Of a stretch of 5,157 nt of DNA, positions 1 to 5,058 are shown one piece after another. The position numbers and the translations under genes are program-made. The first letter of the stretch is position 1. Each line of letters begins with the position of its first letter. Source of the DNA: Clostridia bacterium (GTDB lineage Bacteria > Bacillota > Clostridia > Christensenellales > Borkfalkiaceae); contig JAGBYC010000225.1 in the NCBI GenBank assembly GCA_017628935.1, forward strand, positions 1 through 5,157, in the 5' to 3' direction. The notes below the pieces were generated by a model. The model saw only the letters and a program-made list of their open reading frames with translations. It ran no database searches and had not been told where the DNA came from.

Positions 1-643
1 CAATTAAAATACTCTCAACTTCGTCGATACTAGCAAAGTTTAAGCCACGTTGAACCATTTCAGACAAGTTAACTTTTAAATTATCACGCAAATAGTCGAA
101 TCCGAATTCGTTGTTAGTACCGTAAGTGATATCGCAAGCATAGGCTTCGCGTTTTTGGTCGTCAGTAAGTTCGTGAAGGTTTACGCCAACGGTTAAACCT
201 AAGTAACGGTATACTTTACCCATCCACTCTGCGTCACGCGATGCTAAATAATCGTTAACGGTAACGATATGAACGCCTTTACCACTTAACGCGTTAAGGT
301 ATGCAGGTAAAGTTGCCATAAGCGTTTTACCTTCACCCGTTTTAAGTTCGGCAACACGGCCTTCGTGCACGCAGATACCACCCATAAGTTGAACACGGTA
401 GTGGCGCATATTAAGTACACGATAACTTGCTTCTCTAACGGTTGCAAAAGCGTCTACTAAAATATCGTCTAACGATTCACCGTTTGCTAAACGCGTTTTT
501 AATACGTTAGTTTGGTTTTTAAGTTCTTCTTCAGTCATTGCCTCGTATTTTGGTGACAATTCCATAATTTTATCGGCAGTTTTACCGATATTTTTTAAAC
601 TAACGCGAGTATCGTGAGTTAAAATCCATTTAATAAGTCCCAT
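1..643 (-). CDS. secA: Protein translocase ATPase SecA, N-terminal part (runs off the left edge)
   Basis: SecA is the cytosolic ATPase that binds preproteins and drives them through the SecYEG channel. The window holds the first 214 residues, beginning [14 protein letters not shown]; a full SecA is roughly 800 to 900 residues, so about three quarters lies outside. Visible motifs are the Walker A loop KTGEGKT at residues 101-107, [13 protein letters not shown] at about 129-141, [16 protein letters not shown] at about 173-188, and the DEAD-type Walker B box DEVE at 207-210. Most SecA proteins have DEVD at that box, so the last residue is a conservative change. The start is ATG at 643-641, preceded on the minus strand by GGAGA at 652-648, four bases away. 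It is separated from comFC by a terminator and has its own candidate promoter. In Bacillus subtilis secA also lies downstream of comF, with hpf between them; no hpf is present here. Identification is near certain. Confidence 0.97.
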   Translation of the reverse strand, partial: MGLIKWILTHDTRVSLKNIGKTADKIMELSPKYEAMTEEELKNQTNVLKTRLANGESLDDILVDAFATVREASYRVLNMRHYRVQLMGGICVHEGRVAELKTGEGKTLMATLPAYLNALSGKGVHIVTVNDYLASRDAEWMGKVYRYLGLTVGVNLHELTDDQKREAYACDITYGTNNEFGFDYLRDNLKVNLSEMVQRGLNFASIDEVESILI

Positions 644-654
644 ATAATCTCCAA

Positions 655-672
655 AATGCGTATTTACGCATT
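655..672 (-). repeat. Perfect inverted repeat in the secA leader, just upstream of the ribosome binding site
   Basis: AATGCGTA and TACGCATT are exact reverse complements separated by two bases. The repeat sits two bases upstream of the secA Shine-Dalgarno sequence (648-652) and downstream of the candidate promoter at 692-720, so a transcript from that promoter would carry the whole element. It could be a leader hairpin or a protein-binding operator. A two-base loop is tight, so in RNA the innermost pair would probably open. No regulator is identified. Confidence 0.5.
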
Positions 673-691
673 ATAAACGTTCTATTAACCT

Positions 692-720
692 ATTTTACTA
701 TATTTTGCCGTTTTAGTAAA
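692..720 (-). promoter_or_regulatory. Candidate sigma-A type promoter for secA
   Basis: On the minus strand, TTTACT (720-715, four of six matches to TTGACA) and TAAAAT (697-692, five of six matches to TATAAT) are separated by exactly 17 bases. Transcription would start near 685, giving a leader of about 40 bases. A perfect TATAAT also occurs at 675-670 but lacks a recognisable -35 at the right distance, and its start would fall inside the inverted repeat. The terminator after comFC makes a separate secA promoter in this gap likely. Confidence 0.45.
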
Positions 721-794
721 CAATTTTTTAAGGCATTTAACGTATTTTAAGGTAAATTTTACAAAAATTTTGTCATTTTTTAATTTTTTAGGCA

Positions 795-821
795 TTAAAA
801 AAAGAGAGTCTAACTCTCTTT
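795..821 (-). terminator. Intrinsic terminator of the LysM-comFC unit, overlapping the end of comFC
   Basis: Read on the minus strand, AAAGAGAGT (821-813) and ACTCTCTTT (809-801) form a nine-pair stem around the three-base loop TAG. The stem is followed by a run of T; counting the last stem bases it is seven T long (803-797). The loop is the comFC stop codon itself, and the left arm is its last three sense codons. In the plus direction there is no T run, so the terminator acts only on minus-strand transcription. Confidence 0.8.
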
Positions 822-1571
822 AATATTTTCAGTTTCATCTTCGAACTTAACTTTTAAAGCGCTTGACTGTACTGACGCCACAGTTAAAACGGTTACCGTA
901 AGCGCACCTTTCTTTTTCAAAGCGCTTGCTAAAATATCTGCCGTTGCACCCGTTGTTAAAACGTCGTCTACTAATAAAACGTGCTTGTTTTCAACGCTAC
1001 TTTTATACACGGTGAACGACTTTTTAAGGTTGTTTCTACGCTCTAACTTTGTTAAGTTGGCTTGGCGTGGAGTTTCACGCGTCTTTTTAATAACGCTAGC
1101 GTCGTACGGAACGTTTATTAAATTTGACAATTCGCTTGCTAAAAGTTCGGCGTGGTTATAGCCCCTTTCTTTAAGACGTTCAGCCGTCATAGGAACGCTA
1201 ACTATTACGTCGCTAGTTAAAAATTCGCTAACGTAAATAGACTTTAATTTATCGGCAAAAACTTCGGCTAAGTATTTTTTACCGTCATACTTAAACGCTT
1301 TAATAAAAGCGTTTATAGGTTCAACGTAATCAAACGCGCTACGCGCTTTATCAAAGTTAATATTCCATTCTACGCAACTGTTACAGTAGTTGACGGCATA
1401 GTTAGTTATACGCCCACAATGGTCGCACCTATCCTTTTTAATTTTAGGCAAAGTTTTTTCGCAGTCGTCACAAAAATACTTGCCTGTAAATATTTCTTTT
1501 TCGCAAGCGTTACAAGTGTAATTTACTTGGAAAAATAATTTTGATAAAACGTCTCTTAAAGTGTTATTCAT
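810..1571 (-). CDS. comFC: ComFC-family protein (double zinc ribbon plus phosphoribosyltransferase domain)
   Basis: ComF/ComFC proteins join an N-terminal zinc ribbon to a type I phosphoribosyltransferase-like domain and are needed for DNA uptake in competent bacteria; the substrate is not settled. Here 253 residues carry four CxxC pairs (20/23, 34/37, 49/52, 63/66) as expected for the double zinc ribbon. The family segment RGYNHAELLA is at 136-145, and RQANLTKLERRNNLKKSF is at 169-186. The phosphoribosyl-pyrophosphate-binding loop VLLVDDVLTTGAT is at 198-210. The length is typical. The ATG lies inside the end of the upstream LysM gene (bases 1564-1571 are shared). No well-spaced Shine-Dalgarno sequence precedes it, so it is probably translated by coupling. 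Its last codons and stop form part of a terminator. Whether this organism is competent cannot be judged; the gene is also common in bacteria not known to take up DNA. Confidence 0.95.
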   Translation of the reverse strand: MNNTLRDVLSKLFFQVNYTCNACEKEIFTGKYFCDDCEKTLPKIKKDRCDHCGRITNYAVNYCNSCVEWNINFDKARSAFDYVEPINAFIKAFKYDGKKYLAEVFADKLKSIYVSEFLTSDVIVSVPMTAERLKERGYNHAELLASELSNLINVPYDASVIKKTRETPRQANLTKLERRNNLKKSFTVYKSSVENKHVLLVDDVLTTGATADILASALKKKGALTVTVLTVASVQSSALKVKFEDETENIKES

Positions 1572-1875
1572 TGTAAATTATTATTTTTTGTCCTGGGTAA
1601 AAATAAGTTATTTTGTTAATTTTATATAACGTTTCAGTATCGCCAAACCTTTTTAAACTTTCAATAGTGTCGGTTGGTTTTACGGTATATATTTTAGAGT
1701 ATTTTTTAACGTAAAGCGCCCTATTACTAACGTCTAACGAAGTTAAATTATTAACTTCGGCTATTAAACGCTTGGGCATATTAAACATTTTTTCAACGCT
1801 ACTAAGCGTATCAGTTTTTGACGTAAAGTAAACGCCTTCGCCATTAGTTGAAATAACGCTAACTAATTTTTGCAT
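1564..1875 (-). CDS. Small LysM-repeat protein without an export signal
   Basis: This 103-residue protein is essentially two LysM-like units. The C-terminal unit (about 63-101) is clear: it begins YTVKPTDTIESL and ends FYPGQKIII, matching the usual YTVKxGDTL start and YPGQxLxI end. The N-terminal unit (about 16-57) is degenerate but has the same layout, with FTSKTDTLSSVEKMF, then AEVNNL and ALYVKK. LysM modules usually bind N-acetylglucosamine-containing polymers such as peptidoglycan. No signal peptide or membrane segment is present, so the protein would stay in the cytosol unless released another way. The ATG at 1875-1873 is the only possible standard start: an in-frame TAG lies 15 bases upstream. 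Its nearest purine-rich stretch, AGGT, abuts the ATG, so initiation looks weak. The end overlaps comFC by 8 bases, implying one transcript. The exact role is unknown. Confidence 0.82.
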   Translation of the reverse strand: MQKLVSVISTNGEGVYFTSKTDTLSSVEKMFNMPKRLIAEVNNLTSLDVSNRALYVKKYSKIYTVKPTDTIESLKRFGDTETLYKINKITYFYPGQKIIIYNE

Positions 1876-1914
1876 ACCTAAATTTATTAACTAAACGGTT
1901 AATTTATGCAAAAA
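1867..1914. repeat. Ten-base inverted repeat in the divergent LysM / flippase intergenic region
   Basis: TTTTTGCATA at 1867-1876 is exactly complementary to TATGCAAAAA at 1905-1914, with 28 bases between. The left copy contains the start codon of the LysM gene, and the right copy lies upstream of the flippase. It may be an operator for the divergent pair or a chance match in AT-rich DNA. I found no convincing -35/-10 pair for either gene in 1876-1970. Confidence 0.3.
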
Positions 1915-1991
1915 CGTCTTCTAATTAAAAAAGTAACCGAATAAAATATAGCGTATTTTATAGGTGCATTATTAAAACTTTAGTAAAAACT

Positions 1992-3461
1992 ATGGCGCTT
2001 GTTACGGTGTTTTCGTGCATTGAGCGTGCGCTTGGCTTTATTTATAGAATATTTTTATCACGCTCGCTTGGGGCTGAAACGTTAGGCGTTTATCAAGTTG
2101 CGTTATCGGTAATAGGCTTACTTATGACGATAACTTCTTCTGGAATACCTATAACGGTGTCACGGCTAATGGCAAAACGCCACGCCATAGGCAATAAAAG
2201 TGGCAAATACGCCGTAGTTACGGCAGGAATTTTTATTGCCCTTATAATATCTGTTCCGTTAATTTTATTGCTACTAATTTTTGGCGATAACTTAACCTTT
2301 TTAGTTACTAATTTACAGTCGCATAAAGCGTTAAAAATTATGCTACCGGGCGTTATTATAACGTCGGTTTACGCAGTAATTCGTGGCTTTTTTTGGGGTG
2401 AAAAACGCTTTTTTACCTATTCGGTAATAGAACTTGCCGAAGAAATAGTTATGCTTATTGCCGGCGTTATTTTAGTAAACGCCTCTACCAGTAATTTAAC
2501 GGGCGCAGAAAAAGCGTCTTACGCCGTACTTATATCATACGTTTTTTCATTTTTAATGTCAAGCGTAACTTACTTTTTGTTCGGTGGAAAAATAACTAAA
2601 TGTAAAACGGAACTTAAACCGTTAATTACGTCGGCAACGCCAATAACGTTAATGCGTACACTCACAAGCCTACTTAACACGCTGATTGCTATAATACTGC
2701 CTAACAGACTTATCGCGTCGGGGCTTACTAACAGCGTTGCTATGAGTAAATACGGCGCGCTTTCTGGTATGAGCATTCCCCTTATATACATACCTTCAAC
2801 GCTAATAGGTTCAATAGCACTTGTGTTAGTGCCAGAACTAGCAGAAAACTTTTATCGTAAAAATATGGTAACGCTTAAAAACAACGTTGAAAAGGCAGTA
2901 AAATGCGCCGTGTTTATATCAACGCTAATAATACCCGTGTTTATTGCGCTTGGCAAAGAAATAGGCACGCTAATTTATAACAATTTAGAAGCAGGCGAAT
3001 ACGTGCAAAAAGCGTCGATAATAATGTTTCCTATGAGTATTTCACTAATTACAACAAGTATGCTAAACAGCCTTAATTTAGAAAAAAAGACGCTTAAATA
3101 CTACACTATAGGCGCGTTTTTATTACTGCTTTGCATTTGGTTTTTGCCAAACGTTATAGGTATTTATTCGCTTGTAGTAGGGCTTATGATAAGTTATATA
3201 ATAACTGCCGTTTGCAACATAAAACTAATATCAAAAACTTGCATAGTTGCACCTAAATTTACGGTGTTTATAGTGGCAAGTTTAGTGTTTATAGTGCCGT
3301 CAACCTTGCTATCGTATCTACTTAATAACGTGCTAATTTTAGTAATACCAAAAACGCTTTCAATTATAATTACGGGTATAATTACGGTGGCGTTTACTTA
3401 TTTATTTTATAAAATTTTTGACCTTTTTGACCTAACCGAACTTATAAAAAGCAAAAAATAA
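1992..3461 (+). CDS. Polysaccharide/lipid flippase of the MOP superfamily (SpoVB/MurJ-like)
   Basis: The protein is a multi-pass membrane transporter, with about a dozen or more hydrophobic helices across 489 residues. The opening segment, GFIYRIFLSRSLGAETLGVYQ at residues 15-35, is the hallmark of the SpoVB-like polysaccharide exporter branch (RfbX/MurJ relatives). Further family features are GIPITVSRLMAK at about 51-62 and RGFFWGEKRFFTYSVIELAEE at 131-151. Members move lipid-linked sugars such as peptidoglycan or exopolysaccharide precursors across the membrane; the substrate here cannot be told. The first ATG (1992) has no Shine-Dalgarno sequence and starts inside what should be the first helix. 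The frame stays open upstream to 1929, reading IKTLVKT just before the ATG, which is what relatives have there. AGGTG at 1962-1966 sits properly for an ATT start at 1971 or nearby. The real protein may therefore be about 7 residues longer. The gene ends in a bidirectional terminator shared with the convergent folT-like gene. Confidence 0.9.
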   Translation: MALVTVFSCIERALGFIYRIFLSRSLGAETLGVYQVALSVIGLLMTITSSGIPITVSRLMAKRHAIGNKSGKYAVVTAGIFIALIISVPLILLLLIFGDNLTFLVTNLQSHKALKIMLPGVIITSVYAVIRGFFWGEKRFFTYSVIELAEEIVMLIAGVILVNASTSNLTGAEKASYAVLISYVFSFLMSSVTYFLFGGKITKCKTELKPLITSATPITLMRTLTSLLNTLIAIILPNRLIASGLTNSVAMSKYGALSGMSIPLIYIPSTLIGSIALVLVPELAENFYRKNMVTLKNNVEKAVKCAVFISTLIIPVFIALGKEIGTLIYNNLEAGEYVQKASIIMFPMSISLITTSMLNSLNLEKKTLKYYTIGAFLLLLCIWFLPNVIGIYSLVVGLMISYIITAVCNIKLISKTCIVAPKFTVFIVASLVFIVPSTLLSYLLNNVLILVIPKTLSIIITGIITVAFTYLFYKIFDLFDLTELIKSKK

Positions 3462-3487
3462 AAACGCCGATTTCGGCGTTTTTTATT
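3456..3487. terminator. Bidirectional intrinsic terminator between convergent genes
   Basis: AAAACGCCGA (3461-3470) pairs with TCGGCGTTTT (3473-3482), and one further A-T pair extends the stem to 3460/3483. The loop is TT, or four bases if the innermost A-T pair opens. On the plus strand the stem runs into TTTTTTATT. On the minus strand it runs into a T-rich tail ending at about 3452. It therefore serves both the flippase (stop at 3459-3461) and the ECF S component (stop at 3485-3483), and it fills the whole gap between them. Confidence 0.92.
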
Positions 3488-4142
3488 GTAAGTCTTTTTT
3501 AAAAATAGGTGTTGAAATTATCATAGGTGTTAATACAAAAATTAAACCGTAATTAACTAAACAGTTAAAAATTAACCCCTTAAAAAACAGCCTATAAATT
3601 AGGTACGTTAGGTAGTTTGCGCTTGTTCCTAAAGTAGTGGAAACGTATTCTAAAAACGCGATAGGTAAACCCACAACGTAGTAGTTATACATATAAAAAC
3701 CGGTGGTGTTAATAAGCACCGTTCCAACGGTAAACGACGCAATACAAATAAGCGCCAACTTAACGAAAACAGCACCTTTAAACTTAAAGCGTATAAAGTG
3801 GAAAATAACCCCTGCTAAAAACGACGTAACGGCTATTGCAAGCCCTACCCAAAGCATATAAATTCCACCCTTCGAGTTCATTAAAAACCCGATAGCATCA
3901 GCAAACATACACGACGCAAAGCCCGACAACGGCCCTATCAATATACCTGCTATTGCCGACGTTGCTATGGTAAGCGAATACTGAGCGTCAAACAAACTGA
4001 ACTCAAGCAAGGTGTTGCAAACGGTTAAAAACGCCGTAACCACTGCTATATACGCTATTTTTTTAGCCGGCGTTTTATTGATAATAAAGGGCGAAAAAGT
4101 AAGCTTTTGTAAAACGCTTTTGTTTTGATAATTTTTGCACAT
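3483..4142 (-). CDS. folT: Folate-family ECF transporter S component (FolT-like)
   Basis: S components are the substrate-binding membrane subunits of energy-coupling factor vitamin importers; they work with a shared EcfT and two EcfA ATPases, which are not in this window. The 219 residues form about six hydrophobic helices (near 28-46, 56-77, 95-118, 125-148, 157-183 and 188-209). The segment SAIAGILIGPLSGFASCMFADAIGFL at about 62-87 matches the A-G-I-L-x-G-P-x-x-G and A-D-x-x-G pattern of the folate-type family. The assignment rests as much on regulation: a THF riboswitch lies directly upstream. The N-terminal tail of about 27 residues before the first helix is somewhat long. The ATG at 4142-4140 has GAGG at 4153-4150, seven bases away. 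The gene would be repressed by reduced folate through the riboswitch. Substrate confidence is high because protein family and riboswitch agree. Confidence 0.93.
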   Translation of the reverse strand: MCKNYQNKSVLQKLTFSPFIINKTPAKKIAYIAVVTAFLTVCNTLLEFSLFDAQYSLTIATSAIAGILIGPLSGFASCMFADAIGFLMNSKGGIYMLWVGLAIAVTSFLAGVIFHFIRFKFKGAVFVKLALICIASFTVGTVLINTTGFYMYNYYVVGLPIAFLEYVSTTLGTSANYLTYLIYRLFFKGLIFNCLVNYGLIFVLTPMIISTPIFKKDLQ

Positions 4143-4195
4143 AAAAAAACCTCGTTAGAGGTCCGTTAAAAAGGTATTACCTTAAAGCAACGGAC
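4143..4195 (-). promoter_or_regulatory. Expression platform of the THF riboswitch (SD-sequestering hairpin/terminator and competing stem)
   Basis: On the minus strand, ACCTC (4162-4158) pairs with GAGGT (4153-4149) around a TAAC loop, hiding the folT Shine-Dalgarno GAGG. Seven T (4149-4143) follow, then the ATG, so the hairpin may also terminate transcription. A competing stem is GTCCGTT (4195-4189) with AACGGAC (4167-4161), reinforced by an inner hairpin AAGGT (4183-4179) with ACCTT (4175-4171). It uses two bases of the sequestering arm, leaving only three pairs there. GTCCGTT also belongs to the 3' part of the aptamer, so ligand binding should favour the hidden state: an OFF switch. The pairings are read from the sequence; their use is inferred. 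Confidence 0.75.
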
Positions 4196-4281
4196 GCGCC
4201 CTCAAACCGCAACTTAAAGTTTTCGTTCGTAGACGACATCCCATTCCACGACACTTAACGCTTTCAGGCTACTCTGCTTTT
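4184..4281 (-). ncRNA. Tetrahydrofolate (THF) riboswitch aptamer
   Basis: The minus strand carries the conserved elements of the THF class in order. AGAGTAG is at 4275-4269 and GCGTTAAGTG at 4261-4252. Next comes GGAATGGGATGTC (4247-4235), then ACGAACGAA and GCGGTTTGAGGGCGCGTCCG. The closing P1 stem is AAAGCA (4280-4275) with TGCTTT (4189-4184). A P2-like stem, CCTGAAA with TTTGAGG, has a single G-G mismatch. Size (98 bases) and position directly before a folate-type S component fit the class, which senses reduced folates. The aptamer starts within a few bases of the predicted transcription start. Confidence 0.94.
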
Positions 4282-4290
4282 GATAGGTAT

Positions 4291-4319
4291 ATTTTAGCAT
4301 AAACGGTCAAAAAAATCAA
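4291..4319 (-). promoter_or_regulatory. Promoter of the THF riboswitch-folT transcript
   Basis: On the minus strand TTGATT (4319-4314) and TAAAAT (4296-4291) are 17 bases apart. The -10 is preceded by TG at the extended -10 position (TGCTAAAAT). Transcription would begin near 4284, a few bases before the aptamer's P1 stem at 4280. This agreement with the riboswitch boundary supports the call. Confidence 0.7.
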
Positions 4320-4343
4320 TTAAATAAGAATAAAAATGGCTAA

Positions 4344-4364
4344 ATAGGTTAAAAATTTACCTAT
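4344..4364 (+). repeat. Inverted repeat covering the start codon of the DUF421 gene
   Basis: ATAGGT (4344-4349) is complementary to ACCTAT (4359-4364), with nine bases between. The left arm holds the only AGG near the start, and the right arm holds the first two bases of the ATG, so in RNA both initiation signals would be paired. The stem is only six pairs and AT-rich. No convincing plus-strand promoter was found between 4285 and 4362. Confidence 0.3.
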
Positions 4365-5058
4365 GGCTATAATATTTATTCGTTCCACTATAACTTACGT
4401 TGTTTTGCTTATTTTAATGCGCTTTATGGGTAAGCGTCAAATAGGCGAAATGCAACCTTTCGAGTTTATTATTACCCTTTTAATTTCAGAACTTGCGTGT
4501 ATTCCTATGACGGACGTTTCTATTCCACTTTTGTACGGGTTATCGGCTATGCTTGCCGTGTTTATACTTCACCAACTAATGTCCGTTTTAGAGCAAAGTG
4601 GCAAGTTTATGAAGTTTGCTTTAAGTGGCAAGCCGTCGGTAGTAATAACGAAAACGGGCGTTGATTTTAAAGAACTTAAAAAGAATAATTTAGACGTTGA
4701 CGACCTTATTGAATCAATGCGAAGTTTAGGCTATTTTGCGCTTGATAGCGTCGACTACGCCATCTACGAATCAAACGGCAAACTTTCAGCCGTTGAAAAG
4801 AAAACTAACGGTGAAGAATATTCGCCGTCTAGCCTACCTATTTTGATTGTAAAAAGTGGCAAGCCGTTTGAAAAAAACTTGCAAATAGCGTCGCTTAGCG
4901 AAAACGACGTTATTGCCATTGCTAATAAAGAAGGTATTTCGCGCCTAAAAAACGTTGACGTTTTAACTATTGACGGTGACGGCAACTATTATATTCAGCA
5001 AGACGGACGGCAATATAAAACGGGTAAATACGTGCTTAAAGGGGGTACGAAATGGTAA
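4363..5058 (+). CDS. DUF421 (YetF/YcaP-type) membrane protein
   Basis: The 231 residues have the standard DUF421 layout and length. Hydrophobic segments lie near 2-22, 33-49 and 54-75. The family signature MRFMGKRQIGEMQPFEFIITLLISELACIPM spans 19-49. A soluble domain follows from about 83, containing GKPSVVITKTGVDFKELKKNN at 89-109, DDLIESMRSLG at 113-123 and VDYAIYESNGKLSAVEK at 130-146. The molecular function of the family is not established; some members have been linked to spore or envelope physiology, and the C-terminal part faces the cytosol in the usual model. The start at 4363 matches family N-termini, which begin with a few residues before IR, but the only AGG upstream is 14 bases away, so initiation may be weak. 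It diverges from the riboswitch-folT transcript. Its last 7 bases overlap the next gene, implying an operon. Confidence 0.94.
   Translation: MAIIFIRSTITYVVLLILMRFMGKRQIGEMQPFEFIITLLISELACIPMTDVSIPLLYGLSAMLAVFILHQLMSVLEQSGKFMKFALSGKPSVVITKTGVDFKELKKNNLDVDDLIESMRSLGYFALDSVDYAIYESNGKLSAVEKKTNGEEYSPSSLPILIVKSGKPFEKNLQIASLSENDVIAIANKEGISRLKNVDVLTIDGDGNYYIQQDGRQYKTGKYVLKGGTKW

Noticed and set aside
761..773. Palindrome ACAAAAATTTTGT as a second terminator
   Set aside because: The stem has only one G-C pair and lies downstream of a better terminator; it is likely chance in AT-rich sequence.
644..800. Possible hpf or other small gene between comFC and secA, as in Bacillus
   Set aside because: The gap is only 166 bases, AT-rich, and contains no open frame with a start and ribosome site; it is better explained by terminator, promoter and leader.
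1906..1944. Twelve-codon plus-strand reading frame MQKRLLIKKVTE upstream of the flippase
   Set aside because: It has no ribosome binding site, is in a different frame from the flippase, and its likeness to the LysM start is explained by the inverted repeat. No frameshift that would join it to the flippase is evident.
1876..1970. Promoters for the divergent LysM and flippase genes
   Set aside because: Several -10-like hexamers exist on both strands (for example TAAAAT at 1942-1947), but none has a reasonable -35 at 16 to 18 bases, so no call was made.
2570..2791. Minus-strand open frame of 73 codons
   Set aside because: It lies wholly inside the flippase gene, resembles no known protein and reflects the codon bias of the opposite strand.
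4285..4362. Plus-strand promoter for the DUF421 gene
   Set aside because: TTGATA at 4280-4285 is a good -35 but nothing like a -10 follows at the right distance, and the perfect TATAAT at 4368-4373 lies inside the gene without a -35.
4764..4985. Minus-strand open frame of 73 codons
   Set aside because: It lies wholly inside the well-supported DUF421 gene and has low-complexity serine/phenylalanine content typical of an antisense shadow.
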